64,000 nucleotides of DNA from Eutreptiella sp. 'Long Island Sound 2002' (lineage: Eukaryota > Euglenozoa > Euglenophyceae > Eutreptiales > Eutreptiaceae), in the NCBI GenBank assembly GCA_964036045.1, contig OZ038389.1, forward strand, positions 42,841,119 to 42,905,118, written 5' to 3'. The translations under genes were made by a program, and so were the position numbers. The notes below the pieces were generated by a model that saw only the letters and a program-made list of their open reading frames with translations, had not been told where the DNA came from and did no database searches. Positions 21,827 through 31,544 of this stretch are shown piece by piece (positions within the stretch are counted from its first letter, which is position 1; each line of letters begins with the position of its first letter).

Positions 21827-24345
21827 CAGGCAGTTGGAGGAGGCAATCTTCTTCTTCAAATCCTGGAAACACTCTTCCTCTCTGGAGGTCCACCTCCAGG
21901 GAGTAGTTTTCTTGATCAGGTCAGTGAGGGGTGCAGAGGAGTAAGTAAAATTGTGGATGTGACGCCGATAGAAATTACAGGCGCCCACAAAACTCCTCAC
22001 ATCGTGTAGACCCTTCTTAGGGTCATCGCGAATCTGCATGTCCTGTAGGGGCTGCATCTTAGACGCGGCTGGTTTCCACCAGCCATACCCCACGTCGAAA
22101 CCCAAATACTCCATCTCCTCCTTCATAAACTCACATTTTTGGAGTTTGATTCGGAGATGGTTTTCTTGACAGACAGTGAAAAATTCACGGAGGAGAAGGA
22201 CGTGGTCCTCTTTGGTATTAGTACCTAAACTCACGTCGTTGATGTGAGCCTCCATTTCTGCACCCCGAGAAATCAACTCTTGTACTAGAGGCCTGCGCCT
22301 CAGTATGTACAAAATTTTGTTCATAAGCTCCTGGAAGAGCGCTGGGGCATTTGCCACCCCGAAAGGCATAACCTTCCACTTGAAGACACGACCCTTAGGG
22401 GTTATAAAAGCCAGCAGCTCCTGAGCTGCGGTGGTCAAGTCAACCTGCCAGAAACCAGAGCGTTTGTCCATTTTGGTCTTATACCTGCATTTGGCAATAC
22501 GCTCCAAGGTGTTTTCCATGTTAGGAATACTCCCTGAGTGGTTCTGGGTTTTCTTGTTGACCTCACCATAGTCTACAACAAGACGTAGGGCAGTCGACCC
22601 TGGTTTAGCAACAAGGAAACAGGGACTGCAGTGATGGGGATAGTCCCCGTGTTTATACTCTTCAACGAGGCCAGCATCAATGCATTCTTGGATCTGGCGC
22701 TCGATTTCTTCGACCTGTTCCTGTGGAGCGGGATAGGGACGACGCCTCACTCGCGTCTTTTCAAATTCTGGTTTCAATTTCAGGTCCATCTGGACCAGTT
22801 TTTTACAAGAAAGGGGAGGCGGCAAGGCGCCGAACACCTCCTCATAGGTTATAAGCAGTTTCTTCAGGCGGGGGTCAAGGTTAAGACTCTCGAGTTTCTG
22901 AAGGAAATCCTCCTCATCATGGAGGTTGCTTTTTCCATGTTCTTTCTTTTTATGCCGATCAGCAGTTTTGGCAGGCACAGTACCATCGTCCCACTCAGGG
23001 GGACATTGCTGCCCATAGTGTAGAGAATACACTAGAGGTATCTCAGGATCAGGCAGCGTATAGGACTCATCGTCCTCCTCAGACCAGATGGAGTATTTCC
23101 AGGTCTGTCTGAGGTATTGCAGCCGCTCTTGGCGCTCAATACCTTCGGCCTTCAGGTACAACAGCCGCCGGAGTTCTTGAGTGTCATGCTCAGACAATGG
23201 CATGTTATTAGCAGCAGGCCGCGCCAGAGCATCAGTACTCCGGGCCACGGGTTCACCTGTGTGCACAGGCTGCATGTGTAGCACTGGCTTCCCAACAGGG
23301 GAAGCGGGTTCAGAGGTTGACTCTAGATCTACCTCCTCTAGCAACAGCTGGGCTAGGAAAGCACTATGTTTTAGGTCAACACAGCTGGGATCAACAGAGG
23401 GAGTAGTGCTGGCGATCTCAGACAGTTGGTCGTCAGCATCTTCCTTTACAGCTGCAGGTTCCAGATAGTCATCAGGAGACTCACACCCTGTAAGTGTGGC
23501 AGATAGGTGCTCAGAAGATCGATTTTTGAGATCATAAAGGGTCAGGCCACGATTTTCGGCCATGACCTCTTTTAGTAGCACCTGGTCTAGGTCACACAGG
23601 GGTACAAGATTGAGAGATCCATCGACGATGGACAGGAAACTGGCCCACTCAGGGGCCTGCATAGCTGTGTCTGAGTCCTCAGGCACATAGATGGGACCGT
23701 CGGGGAGTTGCACTCTTCCCACGGTCATTCGATCTAGCATACGGCGCCAGTAAGCATGTTCACCAGAGCAACCCCAGTCAGGGGTGCACATAACAACCCT
23801 TCCTCTCTCATAAGCGATTTTGGTTAGAACCTTCGCGAGCAGGGAGAAGGGAGGGTTAGCATACGCTAGGCCCATTGCTTTCCAGAAGAAACGGAAAGCA
23901 TTGTTCATTTGTTTCGAGCAGTACAACTGCATGATGTGCTGTTGTTGGCTCGCAAACAATTCCACCTGGATCTCATCCAGGTTTACCTGAAGGGCCGCCA
24001 GTCCATTTTCAAGAGCGTGACGGGCCAGTTGGTAGTTTTCAGTACGATAGTTCGTCTTGGCTGCGTAGCGCAGCCCAGACTCTTTTCGTCCTGACAGCTC
24101 CAAAGGAACGGAGAATAGCCCACTGCCAAAGTCGCAGTGCAAAGAGTATGGACGCTGTAGGGACAGCATTTTAACCTGGGGGTTTCTTCTTAGAAAGTCG
24201 GTGCCAATGACGATGTCAAAGGCGTCAGTGTCCAACACTCTGCAGTGTTGGGTCACGGTTTCGTCGCCCAGACATATGGTCACATGGACCCCCCCCAAGG
24301 AATGGATGGTACGCCCATCCCCTACTCTTATGGCCACGGTCTTAG
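21824..24345 (-). CDS. Element A pol, part 1 (downstream copy): MTase-like domain and RT
   Basis: Element sequence in this frame starts at 24,345 inside the protease domain; codons further upstream belong to the GC-rich insert. It encodes the end of the protease (DIVIGTDFL), the NPPF methyltransferase-like module, an acidic linker, and RT with RLVVDYGEVNKKT, KMDKRSGFWQVDL and KVMPFGVANAPALFQ. The catalytic YxDD box reads His-Ile-Asn-Asp (22,235-22,246): the first Asp is Asn and Tyr is His, which should abolish polymerase activity. The frame ends at TGA, after which RNase H continues in the same frame. Confidence 0.9.
23037..24345 (-). repeat. 1,309-bp direct repeat, copy 1 (element A PR-MTase region)
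   Basis: Matches 27,824-29,132 at a constant offset of 4,787 with no indels and about six substitutions. Both copies are element-A protease/methyltransferase sequence in the same orientation, flanking the GC-rich insert. Confidence 0.95.
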
Positions 24346-24366
24346 GTAGGTAGGTAGGTAGGTATC
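24346..24366. repeat. (GGTA)5 tract at the insert edge
   Basis: Five GGTA units directly at the junction with element A. Simple-repeat tails mark the 3' ends of some non-LTR retrotransposons. Confidence 0.85.
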
Positions 24367-24931
24367 TTCGGGAGCTCGGGATGCCTCCTTTGACATTGCA
24401 GGAAGAAGGTCTTACCAAGGGGACGTCCTGTCCCTCCCACTGCCCTATGTCAGGTGCCTCTTGAGCCGCTCCCGCATGTGCTTGGGAAGGCATTGTCGCG
24501 GCCACCCGGTCCATGTGTCCCAGGTGGGAGGGTGTCCCCACATGTGTCCATGGGTAGGGCCACATGCCCCCTCCTTTGGGCGGCAGCTCTGGGGGGCTGC
24601 CCAGTAGTGTGGAGTATCTCTCACCACAAGGGGTATTGCTCCCGCTTGTCTACGGTACGACCGCCTCACACTTGTGGCTTGAGTTGCGGGGCCACTCTGC
24701 TTGGCAGGTGACCCCCTCCTGGACTGTGTACCGGCTCGCCTGTCACCGGTTGTTTCCATGGCTCCGGGTGACGTTTGCCATGGTCCCCGGTGCAGCCTGG
24801 CCGGGCTCGGACCAGTGGCCTTGGAGTACCGCTCCTGCCACTGGCCCGTTGGGTCGGCTGGGTCGTCCCAGTGCGTCCGACCCATGGGGTATTGGTTGTT
24901 TTCTGTCCCTCGGCCTCCCTACGTGTGTGCA

Positions 24932-25125
24932 GTGTCCTGGGCCGTTGGGCTCCTGTTCACCGGTGTGCCCGCGCGGTTTGCTGTGGTGCGTCTGCGGTGT
25001 CCTGGGCCAGCTGGCTCCTGTTCACCGGTGTGCTCACTCGGTGCGTTGTGTTGCAGGTGCGGTGTCCTGGGCCACTGGGCTCCTGTTCACCGGTCTGCGT
25101 GCTGTGTGCGGTGCGCGTGTGCCCT
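24932..25125. repeat. 65-bp tandem repeat, three copies
   Basis: GTGTCCTGGGCC begins at 24,932, 24,997 and 25,062; each unit continues to CTCCTGTTCACCGGT. Confidence 0.85.
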
Positions 25126-25387
25126 GGGTGGTTGTGTCCCTCTTCCTCCCCCCCTGATTTTCGTTTTTTTTTTCTTGTTTTTTTTTTCCCTGTTTTTTTT
25201 TTTTTTTGGAAAAAAGAAAAAGAAAAAACAAGAAAGTGGTAAACAGGGGCGCGCGTACACTGCAGGCACAGGCACGGGCAGCTGGTGCGGCGGTGCTATA
25301 GCGTTGTGTCCTCTGGCGTGTGTCGTCGGTGCTGTGGTGGCGGTCGCGCCCCAGGGGTGCGGCTCGCGTGTCCTGATGTACACGGGT

Positions 25388-25760
25388 ATGGGTCAGGGTG
25401 GGTTTGGTTAGGTGTCTCTTTGCTTCTGGTGCTGGTGGTTAGGCGGCTGTGTGGGCTGTGGCTGTGGGCTGTGTCCACGTATTTCCCTCTGCGGGCCTGG
25501 TTTGGAGTCAAGGGTTGACGGTTTCGGGGTGTGGCTCGGGTTTGATTTGTGTTGGGGCTTCGGCTCGGTTAGGCTTGGGTCAGGGTGGGTTTGGTGAGGT
25601 GTCTCTTTGCTTCTGGACCTGGCTGGTTAGGCGGCTGTGTGGGCTGTGGGTGTGGGCTGTGGTTACGTTGTTCCCTCGGCGGGTTTGGTTAGGAGTCAAG
25701 GGTTAGCGGTTTCGGGGTGTGGCTCGGGTTTGATTTGTGCTTGAGTTCTGGATCGGTTTG
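25388..25760. repeat. 188-bp tandem duplication
   Basis: GGGTCAGGGTGGGTTTGGT recurs at a period of about 187-188 bp, and both units end near GTGGCTCGGGTTTGATTTGTG. G/T-rich with several indels between units. Confidence 0.85.
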
Positions 25761-25862
25761 GCGGTGGCGCGGGGCCGGGCGTGTGGGTAGCGGCGTCCAC
25801 GGGGTCGTGCGCCCGAGGCGAGTGCGGGGTGGTGCGTGCGGGCCAGCCGGTGGCCGGTGGCC

Positions 25863-26264
25863 TCACTGGGAGTCCCACACGGAGGGGTCGACGGGCGTGC
25901 CGGGGGCGTACGCAGCGTGCAGGTTGGGCAGCAGCGGGCGCACGTGCAGGGCGTCGGCGTGCCCGATGAGGACCTCACTGAGGACGGAGGGGTTGGCGGC
26001 AAGCAGTATGCGATGCCCGGGAGGGGTGGCGGCGAGGAGCGGGAGGATGTCCGCGGCCCGCGACGTGGGGGCGAACACGACGTGGGCCGGGTGCGGCCCC
26101 GGGAGCGGTGCTGGGGGGAGCGGGACCACAGGACGGCGGTCTACTGTGAGGTGCCAAGTGGGCGATGCTGTGGCGCAGTGTGTGGGGCTGGGTGCTGGGC
26201 GGCGTGGGGACGTGCGGCGGGAGGGGGGGGGGGGGGGGCGGGGCGGTGGCGTGGGAGGGGGCAC
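25863..26264 (-). CDS. Unknown protein in the GC-rich insert
   Basis: 133 codons. After a Pro-rich stretch, about 95 residues look globular, with alternating hydrophobic runs (AHVVFAPTSRAADILPLLA, GHRILLAANPSVLSEVLIGH). I do not recognise the family. It lies downstream of the larger frame of the insert, in the same sense, with an in-frame stop upstream. Confidence 0.35.
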   Translation of the reverse strand: MPPPTPPPRPPPPPSRRTSPRRPAPSPTHCATASPTWHLTVDRRPVVPLPPAPLPGPHPAHVVFAPTSRAADILPLLAATPPGHRILLAANPSVLSEVLIGHADALHVRPLLPNLHAAYAPGTPVDPSVWDSQ

Positions 26265-26466
26265 GGCGGAGGAGTGACGTCAGTGACGTGTGTGTCGTGC
26301 TGAGGTTGGAGAGGAGCCCACGGTATCGGGCCTGGGTTCGGCGCCTTTGGGCGTAGTGGTGCTCGTTGTCGTGTGCGCTGGCTTCCTTCGGCGTCCGGTT
26401 CGTTTGGTGACTTCTGGGCGGGGCCTGGCTTGGCGCCCCGTGGTGTTGGTGTGCTGGGTAACGGGG

Positions 26467-29268
26467 TTAGATGGCGGCGCCGCTGGCCGGGGGGTCGGGC
26501 GCGTCGTGTTGTGTGGCGCGCAGGGCTCCTGGGGTGCTGTGGGTGTCGCCGGTGTCGGTGCGCCGACGCTTGTGGGGTGGTGAGGGGGTGTGTGCGTGCG
26601 GAGCTGGGCTTTGGGTGACGTCCCACAGGCGGATGCCGTCTCGCCGCGTTTCCTGGAGGGTCTCCCGCAGGCGCCTGAGGACATACGGCTGGTCCTGGGG
26701 CGCGGGGAGGTTGCGGGGGTGGACTCCCAGGGGGTGGAGCGCATCGGCCAGCATGGCTTCCCATGCGGCCTGCGGCATCCACCCCCCCGCCGGCCGGAGG
26801 CGGCAGTTCTCCACCGACCCCTTGCGGGGCCGATGGACCAGGCCCTCGAGGGAGGGCTCTCCCCGGGCCCACTTCCGCAGCTCCCAGAGCTGCGTGTGGG
26901 TCCAGCGCTGCCACCACTGTTCCTGGGCGGGCCTGCGGTCTTGGGCGGAGGAGTGGGCGTGGGTGGGTGTGACGGGGTCGTGGGGACCGGCGGCGGTGGC
27001 GGGCCTGGGGGATTCCTCGTAGTCCTGTTCCGTGGGGGTGCGTGGGGAGTGGGGGTGCACGCGGATGTGGACCCGCGGGTGTGCGCGTACGGTCTCCGCC
27101 TCGGGGTTGGGCGGGGATTCGCGGCGGCGGCGGTAGTGGGGCATGCGTTGCATGTGGGCTGTCATCGGGGGCCGGTAGGGGGGCGGGGGCGCTGCTGGTG
27201 GACCCTGGAGCGGTCCGTGGGCCTGGGGTGCGGGCTTTGGGAGGTGGTGGGACGAGGCGCGTCGCGCTTCGGCCGCGGCGCGCTCCGCCATGAAGGTGGT
27301 GGCGGTGCCGTCGGTGACGGTGGGGGGGCGCCGCGCTGGGCGCTGCTGCCTTCGGGCCTGGGACGGCTGGGGCCGGATGTCGTAGAGGACATCCTCGGGG
27401 GGCCGGGCTCGCGCTGCCGTCGTGGCGCCGGGCTTGGGCTTGGGTTTGGGCTTGGCTGCGGGTCGCCGTTTGGCGGCGGTCTTGGGCTTCGGCTGGGTCG
27501 TGGGCGTGCGCTTCGCCGGGGCGTGGGCTTTGGCGGCGGCGGGGCTGCTCGCGGTGGGGGCGGGTTTGGAGGCCCGTTTGGGAGGTGTCCCCCGCGGCCT
27601 GGGGGGTGGAGTGCTGGATGAGGACGTGGTGGTGGTGGTGGATGAGGTGGTCGTGGTGGTGGAGGTTGTGGAGTCGGAGGCGGAGGAGAGGGCTGTGGGA
27701 GACGGCGGAGGGTCCCGGGCCTCGGGGGCGGGCGTATGATGCTGGGTCCTGTAGGTAGCGAGTGCGAGGGTGCAGGTTCGGGCATCGGGCGTGTGCGCGC
27801 GTTTTTTCTGGTGATCCGTGCGTGGTATCTCAGGATCAGGCAGCGTATAGGACTCATCGTCCTCCTCAGACCAGATGGAGTATTTCCAGGTCTGTCTGAG
27901 GTATTGCAGCCGCTCCTGGCGCTCAATACCTTCGGCCTTCAGGTACAACAGCCGCCGGAGTTCTTGAGTGTCATGCTCAGACAATGGCATGTTATTAGCA
28001 GCAGGCCGCGCCAGAGCATCAGTACTCCGGGCCACGGGTTCACCTGTGTGCACAGGCTGCATGTGTAGCACTGGCTTCCCAACAGGGGAAGCGGGTTCAG
28101 AGGTTGACTCTAGATCTACCTCCTCTAGCAACAGCTGGGCTAGGAAAGCACTATGTTTTAGGTCAACACAGCTGGGATCAACAGAGGGAATAGTGCTGGC
28201 GATCTCAGACAGTTGGTCGTCAGCATCTTCTTTTACAGCTGCAGGTTCCAGATAGTCATCAGGAGACTCACACCCTGTAAGTGTGGCAGATAGGTGCTCA
28301 GAAGATCGATTTTTGAGATCATAAAGGGTCAGGCCACGATTTTCGGCCATGACCTCTTTTAGTAGCACCTGGTCTAGGTCACACAGGGGTACAAGATTGA
28401 GAGATCCATCGACGATGGACAGGAAACTGGCCCACTCAGGGGCCTGCATAGCTGTGTCTGAGTCCTCAGGCACATAGATGGGACCGTCGGGGAGTTGCAC
28501 TCTTCCCACGGTCATTCGATCTAGCATACGGCACCAGTAAGCATGTTCACCAGAGCAACCCCAGTCAGGGGTGCACATAACAACCCTTCCTCTCTCATAA
28601 GCGATTTTGGTTAGAACCTTCGCGAGCAGGGAGAAGGGAGGGTTAGCATACGCTAGGCCCATTGCTTTCCAGAAGAAACGGAAAGCATTGTTCATTTGTT
28701 TCGAGCAGTACAACTGCATGATGTGCTGTTGTTGGCTCGCAAACAATTCCACCTGGATCTCATCCAGGTTTACCTGAAGGGCCGCCAGTCCATTTTCAAG
28801 AGCGTGACGGGCCAGTTGGTAGTTTTCAGTACGATAGTTCGTCTTGGCTGCGTAGCGCAGCCCAGACTCTTTTCGTCCTGACAGCTCCAAAGGAACGGAG
28901 AATAGCCCACTGCCAAAGTGGCAGTGCAAAGAGTATGGACGCTGTAGGGACAGCATTTTAACCTGGGGGTTTCTTCTTAGAAAGTCGGTGCCAATGACGA
29001 TGTCAAAGGCGTCAGTGTCCAACACTCTGCAGTGTTGGGTCACGGTTTCGTCGCCCAGACATATGGTCACATGGACCCCCCCCAAGGAATGGATGGTACG
29101 CCCATCCCCTACTCTTATGGCCACGGTTTTAGTTTTCCTGAAAGTCTTAAGCAGGCGCCGGGCCACTATGGAAAGTGTTGCACCGGTATCAAGCACCGCT
29201 CGAAAAACCTGATCCCCGATTTTCACAAGGATCCAGAAAACCAAGTCCTCCTCTTCGGAGCCGCCCCC
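26467..29268 (-). CDS. Element A protease and MTase-like domain fused to the GC-rich insert frame
   Basis: A long frame opening right after the gag TAG. The aspartic protease has AVLDTGATLSIV (catalytic Asp about residue 19, counting from 29,244) and DIVIGTDFL. The methyltransferase-like module has LFAS at 167-170, NPPF at 201-204 and PDW at 226-228. Element sequence stops at 27,824 (residue about 473, after DPEIP), and the frame runs on for about 450 residues into Pro/Ala/Arg-rich sequence of the insert, ending at 26,467. That tail has a basic low-complexity start and a more ordered part near WWQRWTHTQLWELRKWARG that I do not recognise. The fusion is probably a by-product of insertion. Confidence 0.8.
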   Translation of the reverse strand, partial: GGGSEEEDLVFWILVKIGDQVFRAVLDTGATLSIVARRLLKTFRKTKTVAIRVGDGRTIHSLGGVHVTICLGDETVTQHCRVLDTDAFDIVIGTDFLRRNPQVKMLSLQRPYSLHCHFGSGLFSVPLELSGRKESGLRYAAKTNYRTENYQLARHALENGLAALQVNLDEIQVELFASQQQHIMQLYCSKQMNNAFRFFWKAMGLAYANPPFSLLAKVLTKIAYERGRVVMCTPDWGCSGEHAYWCRMLDRMTVGRVQLPDGPIYVPEDSDTAMQAPEWASFLSIVDGSLNLVPLCDLDQVLLKEVMAENRGLTLYDLKNRSSEHLSATLTGCESPDDYLEPAAVKEDADDQLSEIASTIPSVDPSCVDLKHSAFLAQLLLEEVDLESTSEPASPVGKPVLHMQPVHTGEPVARSTDALARPAANNMPLSEHDTQELRRLLYLKAEGIERQERLQYLRQTWKYSIWSEEDDESYTLPDPEIPRTDHQKKRAHTPDARTCTLALATYRTQHHTPAPEARDPPPSPTALSSASDSTTSTTTTTSSTTTTTSSSSTPPPRPRGTPPKRASKPAPTASSPAAAKAHAPAKRTPTTQPKPKTAAKRRPAAKPKPKPKPGATTAARARPPEDVLYDIRPQPSQARRQQRPARRPPTVTDGTATTFMAERAAAEARRASSHHLPKPAPQAHGPLQGPPAAPPPPYRPPMTAHMQRMPHYRRRRESPPNPEAETVRAHPRVHIRVHPHSPRTPTEQDYEESPRPATAAGPHDPVTPTHAHSSAQDRRPAQEQWWQRWTHTQLWELRKWARGEPSLEGLVHRPRKGSVENCRLRPAGGWMPQAAWEAMLADALHPLGVHPRNLPAPQDQPYVLRRLRETLQETRRDGIRLWDVTQSPAPHAHTPSPPHKRRRTDTGDTHSTPGALRATQHDAPDPPASGAAI
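27824..29132 (-). repeat. 1,309-bp direct repeat, copy 2
   Basis: Partner of 23,037-24,345. Here it is contiguous upstream (29,133 and beyond) with the intact protease start and gag, so this is the copy on the 5' side of element A. Confidence 0.95.
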
Positions 29269-29271
29269 CTA
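29269..29271 (-). promoter_or_regulatory. Candidate readthrough stop, TAG-GGG, gag/protease of A
   Basis: Gag and protease share one frame and are divided only by this TAG, followed by GGG GGC. UAG followed by G-rich sequence resembles the gag-pol readthrough context of murine leukaemia virus and of carmoviruses/tombusviruses. No downstream pseudoknot was modelled. Confidence 0.6.
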
Positions 29272-31234
29272 TTCCTCATCAGGGAATTTCACATCCACCC
29301 CTGCAGCCATGAGGGACTTGGCCATCCAGGCCAAGCGCCTCTTCTTAGAATTATTCCCCTCAGGGGTAGCGTTATCCCCTTGGGGGCGTTTCTTGGGGTC
29401 AACTGCGGGAGCGGGTGTAGCAGCAGGAGTGGGTGTAGCAACGGGCGCTGATGAGCGCCTCTGGGGGTTAGGGGGTCCAGTTTTGCCACCCCCTTTGCCA
29501 CCTCCTTTACCACCTTTATCCCCGTTCGGGGGATTTCTGGCGGGCGTCTGGGTCTTCTGGCGCTCCGCCTCCTGACGCTTGAGTTTGTCACTCTCGCGTT
29601 TCTTGATGTGGCATTCGTCCTCGTAGTGACGACGTTTGCCACAGTAACCACAGGTGATAGTACACCTGAAATGGTCCTGATGGGTCACCTGTTTCCCATC
29701 TTTGGTGTGCTGCTGACGTTTCATCTGCAGCATACAGCCACTGCGGAGATCGCAGTCAGAGGCATGACAAGGTCCCCCCTTGTCATTGACAGGTCGGCAG
29801 TAAAACAGGGGGGGTGTGCCTGCATCAGGTTGAACCTCGTTCATGGCACGTAGGTTGCCCCTCCCTTTACCACCTCCCTGGTTGGTGTTAGTGGGATTTT
29901 TATGCCCCTTCCCTTCGCCACGTTCGGGGGTAGGGGTACCACCTCGTCCCAAATGCTTCTTGAGGAATTTCTCCATGTGGGAGTCATTCTCTCTCTCAAG
30001 AGCTAGCTCAATCAAGAGATCCACCAGTTCATCGTACGAGTGGGTCTTGCTCTTCCTCTCAGAGGTGGAGCGGCAATCATCCCACGTACGCTGGGGGATC
30101 TTACTCATGAGCCACAGGTGGGGCTCAGTGGCTCCGTAGGAGCCCACATTCATCCTCGAAAACAAGTACTCCAAGTCGCACACATACTCAGAAATTCGCG
30201 CAGCGGATGGAAACTCAGGGAGCATAGGTAGCTCCTCAATCTGTGTGCGTACGCTGAGGTCAGTCTCATAGACTGGGAATGTTTTCTCCAACCTCAGGAG
30301 TACCTCTGCCCAGGTAGAACAGGTTTTCACAATCTGTTTAACCTGTTTTTTGCAAAAACTTCTTTTTGCATGAGCGTTTTAGCAGTGAACATTTGGTGGC
30401 CACATCCACATGGGATTGGCCAGTCAACAAAAGGAACTCTGCAAATTCTTCTGCCCATTCGGGCAGATTTTTGGGGTCGAACTCCGGCAGTTCCAGCTGG
30501 ATGTTCGCCTGGGCAATTGGTCTGCCCGTCTTCCCACCCCCCGGAGTTAGGCCTGAAGGCGACACGCCGGCAAGAGGGGCCAGGGCTGACAGCCCTCTTC
30601 TCTCACTCTCTGTGACAGGCATGTCCTGTAGATCAGCCATAGGCACAGTCCTGGCACGGGGGTGAAAGGGGCTGGGGCAGGTGACCTTAGGCAACAGCCT
30701 TGAGACCCTTGATCTCTTGAGATCCTCGGCCAGGGTACTCAGTCCTGGAGAGAGAGAGGGCAACTCTGGCTTGGGTAAGGGTTCTGCAATACCCAGTTTA
30801 GCCTTAATGGCCTCCGATAAGGCCGTCACATCTGGATCTTCTGATCCGGAAAGGAGTTTGGCCAACAGCTCGGCCGTATGATCCAGGGCACCGTAGGTTG
30901 GCCTTGGATGATGGTGTTCTTCGACTCGAGTAGGGCCCACTTCGGGAGCCCTCAGGGTTGGACAACATGGTCTTGGATACTCAGGTCTTAGTCGTCTTGG
31001 CAGGGATGCAGTGGACGGAGGACCAGAGTGTGCGTAGGACCCTAGGTCTGTACGTGGTCTGGATCCATGTACAGCCAATGGCTCCTCTCCATCTTCCCCA
31101 CGGATGGATTTGTAGTACTCCTCATGCATGATGTACTCATCCATCTTCTTCCTCAGCTCCTCATACTCCTCAGGTCCTTCAATGGCAGTTGAGGATGAAG
31201 CTGGGCAATTGGATCTTGATACTGAAGCAGCCAC
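29269..31234 (-). CDS. Element A gag (one frameshift)
   Basis: Nucleocapsid/capsid polyprotein. The first frame (31,234-30,338) holds an acidic/Pro-rich N-terminus and the start of a capsid domain (LPEFDPKNLPEWAEEFAEFL). It ends in a premature stop after a run of six A, and the same protein continues one base over (30,330-29,269) with KTFPVYETDLSVRTQI. Near the C-terminus are HASDCDLRSGC and a CX2CX4HX4C zinc knuckle (CGYCGKRRHYEDEC, residues 227-240 of the second frame), then Gly/Lys-rich and basic tails. The matching order in element D is uninterrupted across the A-run, so the break is a homopolymer indel or sequencing error. The frame ends in TAG, in frame with protease. Confidence 0.9.
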
Positions 31235-31529
31235 ACGTCTGTGGAGGTGACTGAAGCTGTCTCCACTGTGTGCTGCTAAGGCCTCGGTGGTAAGGCCTTT
31301 ATTCTATTCCGCCCTTCTGCGTTCTGGATCTCCTTGGGACCCAGATGCGCCACTGAGATGATGTGGAGCTCGGTAAGGTGGTTCACTCATTGGGTGGGCC
31401 ATGCTGCCCATTTGTACTTGGACAGTTCGGATGGGCCAGGTCCTGACACTTGGCGTGGACATGGTGAACTTGTTGTTGAGCTTTTGTGCTGCACTTCTTC
31501 TCAGGGTCGGTTCAAAAGGTCACAAGGGA

Positions 31530-31544
31530 CTGTCTCTGCTACCG
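31530..31544 (-). other. Element A primer-binding site
   Basis: Directly after the 5' LTR the minus strand reads CGGTAGCAGAGACAG. Element D has TGGTAGCAGAAGG at the same place. The pattern resembles the initiator-Met tRNA site TGGTATCAGAG with small changes. Confidence 0.6.

Larger units (their letters stand above)
24346..27823 (-). mobile_element. GC-rich 3.48-kb insert of unknown type inside element A
   Basis: Sits between the two 1,309-bp copies and is far richer in GC than its surroundings. Read on the minus strand, a Pro/Ala/Arg-rich reading frame (to 26,467) is followed by a short globular-looking ORF (25,863-26,264), tandem repeats (188-bp unit x2 at 25,388-25,760; 65-bp unit x3 at 24,932-25,125), an A/T-rich tract at 25,160-25,240, and a (TACC)5 tail at 24,346-24,366. 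A coding part followed by a non-coding part and a simple-repeat tail resembles a 5'-truncated non-LTR retrotransposon or retrocopy, but no RT is visible. Confidence 0.55.

Noticed and set aside
25700-27740. Many long plus- and minus-strand ORFs in the GC-rich insert
   Set aside because: High GC depletes stop codons, so most are shadows; only the minus frame continuous with the A protease and one globular piece are kept.
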